In this document: piece after piece, positions 1-9,433 of the stretch
How the letters are laid out: each line of letters opens with the position of its first letter
Numbering within the stretch: position 1 is the stretch's first letter
NCBI GenBank assembly: GCA_949294085.1
Contig: CASFFX010000006.1
Span: 404,979 to 468,978, forward strand
Origin: an uncultured bacterium
GTDB lineage: Bacteria; Elusimicrobiota; Elusimicrobia; Elusimicrobiales; Elusimicrobiaceae
Direction: 5' to 3'
DNA: 64,000 nucleotides
Made by a program: the position numbers and the translations under genes
Notes under the pieces: model-generated
The model's input: only the letters and a program-made list of their open reading frames with translations
Database searches by the model: none
Told to the model about the DNA's origin: nothing

Positions 1-500
1 CCTTCATCTCCCGTTATAGACAAGGCCGCATTTGTCATTGTAAGGGTATTTACTTTTTGTTTTAGTTTTTCCCGGGCATAAATCGTATTGATATAGGAAT
101 CTTGCATATAGAGTTGCGTTCCGCCGGACGCCGTTACCTGGGCCAGATACCCTCCCGGAGCCGAAGAATCTTCGGCATTATAGTTTTTATTCGTGTCCCC
201 AATACCGTGAAAAATGGTATTGGGCATATACAAAGAGGACCCGGCGCGCCCCGTCAACGTATCAATGAGATACAATCCGTCTGTTGTATTATTCAGATTC
301 ATTGAAATCGTTGACGTACCAGCGACAGCTAAATTCAATTTGGGAGTTTTTAAGCCTCCCAGCAACACCGCTTTACTGGCCGCCTTCAAATAGGTATATT
401 CCCCCAGGCGGGAAGGGTTAAACGAAACCGAAGACACCTCTTCCGCCTGCACCGGCCAGGAAAAACACGCCAACAAAAATAAAATCAAGTATTTTTTCAT
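1..500 (-). CDS. Exported protein of unknown function, N-terminal part
   Basis: The gene starts with ATG at 500, after the ribosome site AGGAGAC, and is cut by the window edge, leaving 166 codons. It opens with a signal peptide (MKKYLILFLLACFSW, cleavage likely after VQA near residue 19). The visible mature part is rich in Gly, Ser, Thr and Asn, with phrases such as LNLAVAGTSTISMNLNNTT and GGYLAQVTASGG. This composition is typical of beta-rich surface or autotransporter passenger proteins. No catalytic motif is visible. It lies 92 bp downstream of the PC4-like gene on the same strand. Surface location is inferred from the signal peptide and composition only. Confidence 0.75.
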   Translation of the reverse strand, partial: MKKYLILFLLACFSWPVQAEEVSSVSFNPSRLGEYTYLKAASKAVLLGGLKTPKLNLAVAGTSTISMNLNNTTDGLYLIDTLTGRAGSSLYMPNTIFHGIGDTNKNYNAEDSSAPGGYLAQVTASGGTQLYMQDSYINTIYAREKLKQKVNTLTMTNAALSITGDE

Positions 501-592
501 ACCGTCTCCTTTGTGGGCCGCCCCCATAGCGGCAATCGTATTTAGTGTACTAAAAACACAAGCCCCCTTCAAGCCGCCCACAGCCGCAACGA

Positions 593-1054
593 CTAAAAAA
601 TGTCCTCCGGCTTTTCGTCCAAGGCGTCTTTCGTTGCTGCAAACAGCCGTTTGATGTCGGGCAGTTTTTCAAGCGGGAGCCAAATGCCTTTTTTGGTAAA
701 ACCGCAATCTTCCTGCCATTGGCGCAAATCCAGCCCGCGCCGGCCCCGAAAGGTTCCCACCGAGGCCACCACACAAATACCCGGCCGTTTGGCAAATTTG
801 CCCAGCGGCCCGTCTTTCACGGCGGCGGGGTCATCGGGCAGGGCCGCCACCAGCGGCTCCAACACGCGCAGAATTTCCGGCGTCATGGTAATTCCGTCGC
901 GCGTCGCTCCGGCAAAGGTATCGCTGGACACATACCGCCGCACCGATACATACCGGTATCCGCGGTACGCGTCTATGCTAAAGCGCACCTCTTCGCCGTT
1001 TTCCAATGAAAAACTGCCAATATCTCTTAGTAACGTAAAGCTGCTTTCACTCAT
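593..1054 (-). CDS. Tandem PC4/YdbC-like single-strand DNA-binding protein
   Basis: 153 aa, starting at ATG 1054. Two copies of a PC4-like pattern are visible. Residues 22-70 read FSIDAYRGYRYVSVRRYV, then TRDGITMTPEILRVLEPLV. Residues 92-145 read VGTFRGRRGLDLRQW, then GFTKKGIWLPLEKL. The PC4 family (p15, bacterial YdbC) binds single-stranded DNA as a dimer of one-domain chains, with the hallmark beta strands followed by KGIsL and a helix. Two copies in one chain would give an intramolecular pseudo-dimer. The second copy keeps KGI; the first has DGI. The role is probably in transcription or ssDNA handling (inference). It faces away from the kinase gene across a 157-bp gap. Confidence 0.7.
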   Translation of the reverse strand: MSESSFTLLRDIGSFSLENGEEVRFSIDAYRGYRYVSVRRYVSSDTFAGATRDGITMTPEILRVLEPLVAALPDDPAAVKDGPLGKFAKRPGICVVASVGTFRGRRGLDLRQWQEDCGFTKKGIWLPLEKLPDIKRLFAATKDALDEKPEDIF

Positions 1055-1211
1055 TTTTCTTCCCGCGGCTAACCGACGCGCGGGCCCCCTATTGCATATT
1101 CGGCAAAATATGATATGATAGCTTTAGTTATATTTTAGTGTTTGAACGGGATAAAATCAAGCAGTTTTTGTATAATAAAAGAAACATTTTCCGGCATTAA
1201 TTTAGAACGAT

Positions 1212-3539
1212 ATGAACGAAAATCTATCCTTGGTAGGACAAGAAATTTCCGGCTGCGAAATTTTGAACAAAGTCGCCGCCGGCGGCATGGGCGCCGTCTA
1301 TAAAGCCCGCCACAAAGCGTTAAACCGCATTGTGTGCGTAAAAATTTTAAGTCCTGCTCTTGCCAACGATAAAAAAGCGGTGGAATTATTCTTAACCGAG
1401 GCCCGCGCCATCGCCGAGCTGGATCACCCCAACATCGTCAACGTCTATAACGTAGGGAAAGAAAAAGGGTACTATTTTATCGTCATGTCCTTTATTGAAG
1501 GGCAGACGCTTTCCGCCTTGCTCAAAAGAAAAAAAATTCTGCCCATTGGCCTCGTGCTGGACTTGTTTGAAGGAGTGCTTTTGGGGCTGCAGGCCGCCCA
1601 CGAAAAGGGCATTATTCACCGCGACATTAAACCCTCCAACATTTTAATCACGCCGCAAGGCCAGCCCAAGCTGGTGGATTTTGGTATCGCCAAAAAAGTA
1701 GATAAAGAAAAAGGCTCCACCAAAACCACCGAACTGGCCGGCACCGCGTATTTTATTGCGCCGGAACAGGCCCTGGGCCGGGATATAGACACCCGCGCGG
1801 ACCTGTACTCCGTCGGGGCCAGCTTGTACTATGTGCTTACGGGGCAATTTCCCTACAACGGGAAAAATACCATTGATATTATCCAAAAACACATCAATAA
1901 CCCCGTACCGGATCCGGCTAAAATCCGCTCGGATATGCCGGGCTGGCTGTCGCTGGCGGTTCAAAAATTAATGAGCAAAAACCCGGACGACCGCTTTCAA
2001 ACCGCCAAGGAAACCTATCTCTATTTCAAAAAAATGCGCGCCGAAGACCAGCTGCGCATCAAAATGGGCAATTCCGGCCCCGCCATTGACTTGGGGGAAG
2101 AAGGCCCCCTGAAAATCGTGAAGGAAGAAAATCTTCCTACCGAAAGCATCAAAAAACAGCGTGCTCAGCAAGCCCCCGTGCGCAAACAGCAGACTACCGC
2201 CTCTTCGCGTATGCCGCTTATGCCGCAGCTGGACGCCGTGCCGGACGCCGCTCCTTCGGCTCCGCGCCCGCCGCAAGGCCCGCAGGAACCGGTTAAAATG
2301 ATGACCGCAGATGAGGTAAAACCGGTAAACGTATTCCAACCGTCCAAAAAAACGCACTCCTTTAATTTGCGCAAAAAAGTGGCCGAACCCGTGGGCAACT
2401 CCATACGGCTGGTAACCAATTTGCTCGTATTCGTACCGCTGTTTATGGTGTTTGCGGGGGTGGTTTCGTTCGTATTCTACACGCTGGGAAAAATCTGCTC
2501 CGTGCATGTAGTGTCGCACGCGGGGCTGCTGTATAACCTTGTTGCTCCGTTTTTTGCCTCTCCCTATGCGCCCAACCAGCTGCTTGCTATGGGCGTAGCG
2601 GCCGTGGCGCTGGTGTTTGTGTTTGCTTCTTCGTCGGTGAAAGCCTTCTCGCACTCTACGTCGCTTTTACTGTTTATTGCGTTTATTTCGTATATGGCGG
2701 GGCTTTTCACGCCGCAGGTTCCTTTTATGCAGCTGTCCCACATGGGGAGCTACATCTTTACGCCGGAATATTATTTGTGCTATTTGGTATTTGCCGCGGT
2801 GTGGGCTATTGGGCTTTGCTGGCGGATGAATCGCACGGCCGCGCAAGGCATTTTGGGGGCGGCGCTGGTGGCGCTGATGATGGTATTGTCGTATTTGTCG
2901 GCCCACTTAACGATGCCGCCGGACCCGGCTTCCGTCTTTGCCAAAGTACTTTTTTATGTTTCTATCTTCTGCGCGGTGCTGGGCATCTACTATTTGGCGT
3001 CGCGCAAAACGAAAGACAAAATTCTGCTGCCGTTTGTGATGATGATGGCAGGGGTAGTTTGCATATGGGCCTATTCCGTTTCCGGCTTGGTGGGAAACTT
3101 GGATACCACGCTCGGCACGCTGTCGCGCAAGGTGGTCGTTCGGACGACGGAGTCGGTGGAATCCAATGAAAAAATGGAGAAATTAGTCGGGCTGGATTCC
3201 CGCCGAAATGCCTTTTCTACGCTGGACAAAACCAACGAGCTGACGATGCTTTCCAGCGAGGAAGCCTTTAATGTGCTGAAAGGCCGTATTGCCCAGGGCG
3301 CGCCGGGAGTGTTTAATGAAGAAACGCTTCCGCTCTTTACCTATTTGCTGTTAAATTATTACCGCGGCGGGGAAACCAAAATGAAGATGAGCGTATGGGA
3401 TTACGCCATTACTTTTCCCATCAAAAACTTCAACCAAAACGCCCAGCATAACAACGCGTATTTCTTCTTGCTGACGATTTTGTTTGTGTTTGGCACCATT
3501 ACCTGTGCGGGAACCATTTTCTTCAACGAGGAATTATGA
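1212..3539 (+). CDS. Membrane Ser/Thr protein kinase (PknB/Hanks type) with multi-pass C-terminus
   Basis: 775 aa. The kinase domain spans about residues 12-275. It has the glycine loop AAGGMGAVY, Lys44 (VCVKIL), Glu63 (TEARA), HRDIKPSN with Asp138, DFG at 156-158 and APE at 183-185, so all catalytic residues are present. A Pro-rich linker (about 300-390) follows. Then come roughly seven hydrophobic segments between about 400 and 640, a soluble stretch, and a last membrane segment near 748-771. Actinobacterial and Firmicute PknB usually have one membrane pass and PASTA repeats; none are seen here. A TATAAT box lies about 40 bp upstream, and the ribosome site is weak. Its stop codon overlaps the start of the PP2C phosphatase gene (ATGA), so the pair should be co-translated as a reversible phosphorylation switch. 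Confidence 0.93.
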   Translation: MNENLSLVGQEISGCEILNKVAAGGMGAVYKARHKALNRIVCVKILSPALANDKKAVELFLTEARAIAELDHPNIVNVYNVGKEKGYYFIVMSFIEGQTLSALLKRKKILPIGLVLDLFEGVLLGLQAAHEKGIIHRDIKPSNILITPQGQPKLVDFGIAKKVDKEKGSTKTTELAGTAYFIAPEQALGRDIDTRADLYSVGASLYYVLTGQFPYNGKNTIDIIQKHINNPVPDPAKIRSDMPGWLSLAVQKLMSKNPDDRFQTAKETYLYFKKMRAEDQLRIKMGNSGPAIDLGEEGPLKIVKEENLPTESIKKQRAQQAPVRKQQTTASSRMPLMPQLDAVPDAAPSAPRPPQGPQEPVKMMTADEVKPVNVFQPSKKTHSFNLRKKVAEPVGNSIRLVTNLLVFVPLFMVFAGVVSFVFYTLGKICSVHVVSHAGLLYNLVAPFFASPYAPNQLLAMGVAAVALVFVFASSSVKAFSHSTSLLLFIAFISYMAGLFTPQVPFMQLSHMGSYIFTPEYYLCYLVFAAVWAIGLCWRMNRTAAQGILGAALVALMMVLSYLSAHLTMPPDPASVFAKVLFYVSIFCAVLGIYYLASRKTKDKILLPFVMMMAGVVCIWAYSVSGLVGNLDTTLGTLSRKVVVRTTESVESNEKMEKLVGLDSRRNAFSTLDKTNELTMLSSEEAFNVLKGRIAQGAPGVFNEETLPLFTYLLLNYYRGGETKMKMSVWDYAITFPIKNFNQNAQHNNAYFFLLTILFVFGTITCAGTIFFNEEL

Positions 3540-4360
3540 GCAGTTTTGATATAGAATTTGCCGCAGTAACCGATATTGGTAAAATTCGCGAAAAGAACGA
3601 AGACAATGTGCTGATTTCTTCGGACTTGGGCTTAGGCGTGGTGGCGGACGGCATGGGGGGGCACAGCGCCGGCGAAATTGCCAGCAGCATTGCGGTGTCC
3701 GTCCTGGCGGAAACCATACGCAAAGTGAACAATCATCAGCTGAAAATTCCCGACAATTTCCTGCCCAAACTGGAGCCGGCCGAACGCAAACTGCTGATGG
3801 CCGCCAATTTGGCCAACGCCGCCATTTATTCCACGGCGCAATCTTCCGACGTGTACCGCATGATGGGCACCACCTTAACGGGCGTGCTGTTTGACAAAGA
3901 CAGCGTTACCGCCGTGCACGTGGGGGATTCCCGCCTGTATCTGTTCCGGGACAATAAACTGGTGCAGATTACCACCGATCACTCACTGGCGATGGAACAC
4001 GTACGCCGTGGATTGTTGACCCGCGCGGAAGCGGACCACTCCAAAATTCAAAACGTGCTCACCCGCGCCATGGGAATCAAAAAAAATATTGAATTTGACT
4101 TGCTCAAATTCCCCGTCAAAGCGGGGGACATCCTCCTGCTGTGCTCGGACGGGCTTTACAAGGGCTTAAGCGAAAATGACATGGCGGAAATTCTCCGCAC
4201 GAACGCGCAAACGCCTATTGTCAAACTCTGCAAACAGCTGGTGCGCATTTCCAACGATCACGACGGCCAAGATAATATTTCGGCCGTTCTTATCAAAATT
4301 CTTCCGGCTCAAAAATTGTCTTTTACGCAACGGGTGAAACGCTTTTTTGTAAAAAAATAA
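3536..4360 (+). CDS. PP2C-type Ser/Thr protein phosphatase
   Basis: 274 aa, start ATG 3536 overlapping the kinase stop by 4 nt. All PP2C motifs are present: VTDIGKIREKNEDN, VADGMGGHSAGE (metal-binding Asp), GTTLTGVLF, VHVGDSRLYLFRD, TDHSL, LTRAMG, LLLCSDGLY and HDGQDNISAVLI. It belongs to the bacterial PrpC/Stp group, which dephosphorylates targets of the partner kinase using Mn or Mg. There is no signal peptide or membrane segment apart from a basic tail, so it should be cytosolic. The length is normal for the family (about 240-280). groES follows after 166 bp but has its own promoter. Confidence 0.95.
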   Translation: MSSFDIEFAAVTDIGKIREKNEDNVLISSDLGLGVVADGMGGHSAGEIASSIAVSVLAETIRKVNNHQLKIPDNFLPKLEPAERKLLMAANLANAAIYSTAQSSDVYRMMGTTLTGVLFDKDSVTAVHVGDSRLYLFRDNKLVQITTDHSLAMEHVRRGLLTRAEADHSKIQNVLTRAMGIKKNIEFDLLKFPVKAGDILLLCSDGLYKGLSENDMAEILRTNAQTPIVKLCKQLVRISNDHDGQDNISAVLIKILPAQKLSFTQRVKRFFVKK

Positions 4361-4416
4361 CAAGCGGCTTCTCCGTCGGGAAATGACCTTTCTTTTTTAG
4401 CACTCTTAGAAAGGGG

Positions 4417-4445
4417 TTGACAATTTTCATCAGATATGCTAAATT
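4417..4445 (+). promoter_or_regulatory. Sigma-70-type groESL promoter
   Basis: TTGACA at 4417-4422, a 17-bp spacer and TAAATT at 4440-4445, preceded by the extended -10 dinucleotide TG at 4437-4438. This is the best -35/-10 pair in the interval before groES. The -10 box overlaps the left arm of the CIRCE operator, so repressor binding would block polymerase directly. Confidence 0.8.
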
Positions 4446-4470
4446 AGCATTAAGCTCAAGCGAGTGCTAA
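4444..4470 (+). promoter_or_regulatory. CIRCE operator (HrcA binding site)
   Basis: The known CIRCE consensus is TTAGCACTC-N9-GAGTGCTAA. Here the right arm GAGTGCTAA at 4462-4470 is exact, the spacer is exactly 9 nt, and the left arm TTAGCATTA at 4444-4452 matches 7 of 9. A further perfect left half-site, TTAGCACTC, sits at 4397-4405, upstream of the -35 box. HrcA repression of groESL, relieved by heat, is expected; hrcA itself is not in the window. Confidence 0.85.
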
Positions 4471-4526
4471 TAACACCGCCAGGCGATTTCTTAAATCCTA
4501 TTTTCGTACAAGGAGTGAATGAAATT

Positions 4527-4820
4527 ATGGCTGAAGTAAAAATAAAACCGTTGGGGGACCGGGTAATCGTTAAACCCATTGAAAGAGAAACGATGAAAGG
4601 GGGTATCATCATTCCGGATACCGCCAAAGAAAAACCGATGGAAGGCGAAGTGCTGGCCGTAGGTCCGGGCAAACTGGGCGACAAAGGCGAACGCTCGCCG
4701 ATGGACGTCAAAAAAGGCGACCGCGTGCTGTACGGCAAATACTCCGGAACGGAAATCAAACTGGACGACACGACGTATTTAATCATTCACCAAGACGAAA
4801 TCTTGGGTATTTTGGGGTAA
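4527..4820 (+). CDS. groES: Co-chaperonin GroES (Hsp10)
   Basis: 97 aa. The start at ATG 4527 ([13 protein letters not shown]) is preferred over an in-frame upstream start because AGGAG lies 11 nt before it and the family N-terminus begins there. It has the mobile loop ([17 protein letters not shown]), VGPG and the C-terminal [13 protein letters not shown]. It caps the GroEL ring and is the first gene of the groESL operon behind the CIRCE-controlled promoter, 22 bp before groEL. Confidence 0.98.
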   Translation: MAEVKIKPLGDRVIVKPIERETMKGGIIIPDTAKEKPMEGEVLAVGPGKLGDKGERSPMDVKKGDRVLYGKYSGTEIKLDDTTYLIIHQDEILGILG

Positions 4821-4836
4821 GAGATTAAGGAAGTGA

Positions 4837-6477
<1,641 letters not shown>

Positions 6478-6497
6478 TTTAACCTGCCATACAGGAA

Positions 6498-6527
6498 AGC
6501 CGGCCCCGTAAGGGCCGGCTTTTTTTT
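6498..6527 (+). terminator. groESL terminator
   Basis: An 8-bp GC-rich stem (GCCGGCCC / GGGCCGGC) with a short loop is followed by eight T, 21 bp after the groEL stop. Confidence 0.9.
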
Positions 6528-6603
6528 GCGGGCGGATGCGGCCTTTTCGGCAAAATAGGAAAAAAGTCCCAAGGGGGGGTAGGTCCAAAAACAAACGCAA
6601 AAT

Positions 6604-6621
6604 AGGGCTTTTGCTCCTGGC
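6604..6621 (+). promoter_or_regulatory. Shared 18-nt upstream motif, copy A
   Basis: TAGGGCTTTTGCTCCTGG matches the consensus TAGGNCTTTTGGCCCTGG at all but two positions, without gaps. It ends 63 nt before the ATG of the 224-aa exported protein. About 40 nt downstream is a TAAATAA element seen at a similar distance in copies B and C. Related half-motifs in the opposite orientation precede it (AAAAAAGTCCC at 6560-6570 and TAGGTCCAAAA at 6580-6590). See copies at 7432, 31958 and 56206. It is probably an activator or alternative-sigma site; the regulator is unknown. Confidence 0.6.
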
Positions 6622-6684
6622 GAGGCACGTGCAAAAAGCGGTATTCTGTAAATAAGATGTAGTAACAAGGAGAAAAATTTTTCT

Positions 6685-7359
6685 ATGAAAAAAATGATGA
6701 CGTATGCAGTACTGTTGTTAGCGGGGTTATCTTTAGGGACGGTGCAGGCCGCGGCGGAAACGGCGTCCCAACCGCGTTTGGCGGCGCAGGTAACCCGTGC
6801 CGTACAAAAAAGCGTAAAAGCCAAAATCGTTCCGCAAAAAGCCAAGACGTCCGTGCAAGTGAAGTGGACCAATTATGATGAAGCGATGTATAATTCGTCC
6901 TTTGGGTACAGCGTAGGGGGATCTTCTTTCAATACGGCGTCCTGCAGCGCGATTTTGTGCAATTACAAAGATGAAAAAGACGCCGGCGTCGTAACGGTGG
7001 CTTTTGATAAGAACTGCTTTAATTCTGTGCTGCACAACAGCGGGGCGGAATCGTTCTTGTTTACGGTAAACTTGGGCCAATTTGGCCGCTATGCCACCGG
7101 GGAACTGCGCGGGGAACCGTATTACTTTGAAATGGAAGTGCGCAAAACGGCCCAAGCCATGAACCCGCTCTTTCATCTGGTAAAAGCCAAAAGCGGGCGC
7201 AGCATGTATCTGTTCAATATGCCGGTACGCTCTTCCACGGTCAAAAACGCGTTGAAAACGTTCTTCAGCCGCCAGGGCAAGGTGTCCGTTGAAACGGCCG
7301 CCAACACCTTAAGCCGTATGCAAAAGCCGACCTTGCAGTCGCAATTCTCGGCAAACTAA
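6685..7359 (+). CDS. Exported protein of unknown function (motif-controlled)
   Basis: 224 aa with a clear signal peptide (MKKMMTYAVLLLAGLSLGTVQA, about 22 residues) and the strong ribosome site AAGGAG. The mature part begins with a basic Ala/Lys/Val-rich stretch. A domain with three Cys (SCSAILC, KNC) and alternating aromatic/polar strands follows, suggesting a beta-rich fold. I do not recognise the family. It lies between the groESL terminator and its own terminator at 7371, so it is monocistronic. It is one of four exported-protein genes that share the 18-nt upstream motif. Confidence 0.8.
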   Translation: MKKMMTYAVLLLAGLSLGTVQAAAETASQPRLAAQVTRAVQKSVKAKIVPQKAKTSVQVKWTNYDEAMYNSSFGYSVGGSSFNTASCSAILCNYKDEKDAGVVTVAFDKNCFNSVLHNSGAESFLFTVNLGQFGRYATGELRGEPYYFEMEVRKTAQAMNPLFHLVKAKSGRSMYLFNMPVRSSTVKNALKTFFSRQGKVSVETAANTLSRMQKPTLQSQFSAN

Positions 7360-7370
7360 GTTTTGTTTCC

Positions 7371-7400
7371 TCCGGCCCCGGCAAGGGGCCGGATTTTTTA
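7371..7400 (+). terminator. Rho-independent terminator
   Basis: CCGGCCCC and GGGGCCGG form an 8-bp stem followed by six T, 12 bp after the exported-protein stop. Confidence 0.85.
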
Positions 7401-7431
7401 TGTCCGCACAGACGGAGAGCCTAGGCCCATC

Positions 7432-7449
7432 TAGGACTTTTGGCCCTGG
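7432..7449 (+). promoter_or_regulatory. Shared 18-nt upstream motif, copy B
   Basis: TAGGACTTTTGGCCCTGG is an exact match to the consensus derived from the four copies. It ends 60 nt before the ATG of the pseudo-trypsin gene. A TAAATAAAGA element follows, 38 nt after the CTTTTGG core. Confidence 0.65.
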
Positions 7450-7509
7450 AAATTTTCGGGTTTATTATATATCATAAATAAAGAAAGGTGTATTCTTTTA
7501 GGAGAAATT

Positions 7510-8475
7510 ATGAATAAAAAATTCATGCTTGCTTGTATTTTTATGATAGGGGCAACGTCCCTATTTGCCGCCGAAGCGCCCGCACCCAAAGCGGACGCCG
7601 TTGCCGCGGCAGTCAATAAAAAAGTAGCCGCCGCTTCCAACAAGGGCGCCATTAACAAAAACCTCCGCGTGGACTTCCGCATTACCGAATATGCAGCACG
7701 TCCCGAAGAAGGCGATGTGGTATATCCCGGTGAAGAGCTCTCGGTGGTAGGGGCGGAAGTAGGCCCATACGAAGCCGACTTGGCCTGCAAAGCCTATGCG
7801 CTGGATTCCAACTGGCTGATTTTGGCCGGCACGTGCATGCGCTACGATTCCAATGCGGTGGAAATTAACGGGATTCGCTACCCCAAACGCGCGTTCCGCG
7901 AAATTAAATCTCCGTTCCGCGTCAACGGTTTTTCCATTGAAAGCACCCATTATGCCTCCAACGGAAATGTAATGCTCTTGTGGACGGGAAACAAAGGCTT
8001 GGCGGCGGAATTGAGAGCGCTGCCGAAAGTCAACGTATTGGCGGTCAGCTCGCCGGCGCGCTTGTTTGCCTTAAGCGCCAACAATACGTTTAAGATCAAC
8101 ACGGCCCGCTTGGGTTCCAATGCGGTACGGGAAAGAACGCTTAAATCCAACTCCATTAAGGGAAACCGCTTTCAATTGGACGAAGGCGTAACGGATTTGT
8201 CCGGCACGGCTACGGATCCGCTGTTCCTCTTTACGCCGTCCGGCCGCGAATTCTTGGCCGGGTATAACGACGGCATCCTGCATTACAGACTGCAGGTTAC
8301 CCTCAACGACGCTCCGTTTACGTTTGACGGTGCCAAATCTAAGAACTACTTCTCGCTGAACCTGAAGGACTTGGAATTCATCAAGAAAACGGTTTTGGCT
8401 AAACGCCCGGGCGACTGGAACCGCATTAAACAGCGCTTGTTCTACAACCAGACGGCTAAACCGTATTTCAAATAA
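7510..8475 (+). CDS. Exported catalytically dead trypsin-fold protein
   Basis: 321 aa with a signal peptide (MNKKFMLACIFMIGATSLFA) and ribosome site AGGAG. Three stretches line up with the chymotrypsin-fold landmarks, but each triad residue is changed. NWLILAGTC replaces the WVLTAAHC block, so His becomes Thr108. GNVMLL replaces the DIALL block, so Asp becomes Asn153. SGTATDPLFLF replaces GDSGGPLF, so Ser becomes Ala234, and REFLAGYNDG follows as in active enzymes. The fold call rests on spacing and hydrophobic pattern, and the loss of activity on those substitutions. A binding or inhibitory role in the periplasm or outside the cell is inference. It is controlled by motif copy B and ends at the 8489 terminator. 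Confidence 0.65.
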   Translation: MNKKFMLACIFMIGATSLFAAEAPAPKADAVAAAVNKKVAAASNKGAINKNLRVDFRITEYAARPEEGDVVYPGEELSVVGAEVGPYEADLACKAYALDSNWLILAGTCMRYDSNAVEINGIRYPKRAFREIKSPFRVNGFSIESTHYASNGNVMLLWTGNKGLAAELRALPKVNVLAVSSPARLFALSANNTFKINTARLGSNAVRERTLKSNSIKGNRFQLDEGVTDLSGTATDPLFLFTPSGREFLAGYNDGILHYRLQVTLNDAPFTFDGAKSKNYFSLNLKDLEFIKKTVLAKRPGDWNRIKQRLFYNQTAKPYFK

Positions 8476-8488
8476 ACGAACTTTGCAA

Positions 8489-8522
8489 AAAACCGGCCGA
8501 TTGTTCATCGGCCGGTTTTTTT
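8489..8522 (+). terminator. Rho-independent terminator
   Basis: A 10-bp stem AACCGGCCGA / TCGGCCGGTT with a 7-nt loop is followed by T7. Confidence 0.92.
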
Positions 8523-8612
8523 ATGCCGCGGCAAAATTTCGGCCGTGGCCAAAAGCACGTATTTTGGCTGTAAATTTCATATAATAAAGTAATTCTATAA
8601 AGGGGGGAAAAT

Positions 8613-9338
8613 ATGAATAACCCAATGTTAAACGAAGCCGCTTTTAAGCGGGCGCAAGAAAGAGCCGCCTCCGGCGGCGTAATGACCCTGCAGGGGACCA
8701 TCAACAAAACGTTTTTGTTGTTGTTTCTCTGCGTAGTGGGCGGGATGATTGCCTGGACCCACGTGCAAAGTTTTTCCGGCGGCACGGCGCTGGTAACGGC
8801 GCTCGTTGCGTTTGTGGCGGGGATGATTGCCTCGTTCAAGCCGGCCGCCGCGCCGATTGCGGCCCCGGTGTACGCATTTTTTGAAGGGCTGTTTTTAGGC
8901 TCGGTTTCGGCCGCCTACAACGCCCAGCTGCAAGGCATCGTGTTCAACGCCGTGGCGGTAACGGTATTGGTATTTTTTGCCATGTTATTCATTTACCGCA
9001 CGGGCATCATCCGCGTTACGCGGGGGTTGGCCGTCGGTATTTTTTCGGCGGTAACGGCGATTCTGATTCTGTACATCGGTTCTTTTATTCTGTCGCTCTT
9101 TGGCGTGAGCACGGCCTATTTAACGTCCAACTCGCCGCTGGCCATTGGCATTAGCGTAGTGATTTGCGGGGTGGCGGCGTTTTCGTTCTTGCTGGACTTT
9201 CATTTTATTGACAGCATGACCTCGGACTATCAGGCCCCCAAATACATGGAGTGGTACGCCAGCGTGGGGCTGATGTTTACGCTGGTGTGGCTGTACGTGG
9301 AAATTTTGGAACTGCTTTCCAAACTGCAGCGCCGCTAA
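8613..9338 (+). CDS. Bax inhibitor-1/YccA family membrane protein
   Basis: 241 aa with seven predicted membrane segments. The family N-terminus is present (MTLQGTINKTFLLL), and FFEGLFLGSVSAAYN matches the YccA/BI-1 signature. The C-terminal helix contains acidic residues (WLYVEILELL), as in the proposed Ca/H leak channel of BI-1. Ribosome site AAAGGGGGGA is 6-7 nt upstream. Bacterial members interact with FtsH or act as calcium leak channels; which applies here is unknown. It is a single gene between a terminator and pgk. Confidence 0.88.
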   Translation: MNNPMLNEAAFKRAQERAASGGVMTLQGTINKTFLLLFLCVVGGMIAWTHVQSFSGGTALVTALVAFVAGMIASFKPAAAPIAAPVYAFFEGLFLGSVSAAYNAQLQGIVFNAVAVTVLVFFAMLFIYRTGIIRVTRGLAVGIFSAVTAILILYIGSFILSLFGVSTAYLTSNSPLAIGISVVICGVAAFSFLLDFHFIDSMTSDYQAPKYMEWYASVGLMFTLVWLYVEILELLSKLQRR

Positions 9339-9433
9339 GGCCTGTGCCGGACCCTTCCAAATTTTGTAAAATTTAAGAGATGAAAGGCGTTGCCCTTAAG
9401 CGGCGCCGCAATTCAAAAAGGAGTCGAGAAACT

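Noticed and set aside
6619..6634. A GG-N10-GC pattern that could be a sigma-54 promoter before the 224-aa gene
   Set aside because: The other three genes with the shared 18-nt motif do not have it, so the match is probably chance.
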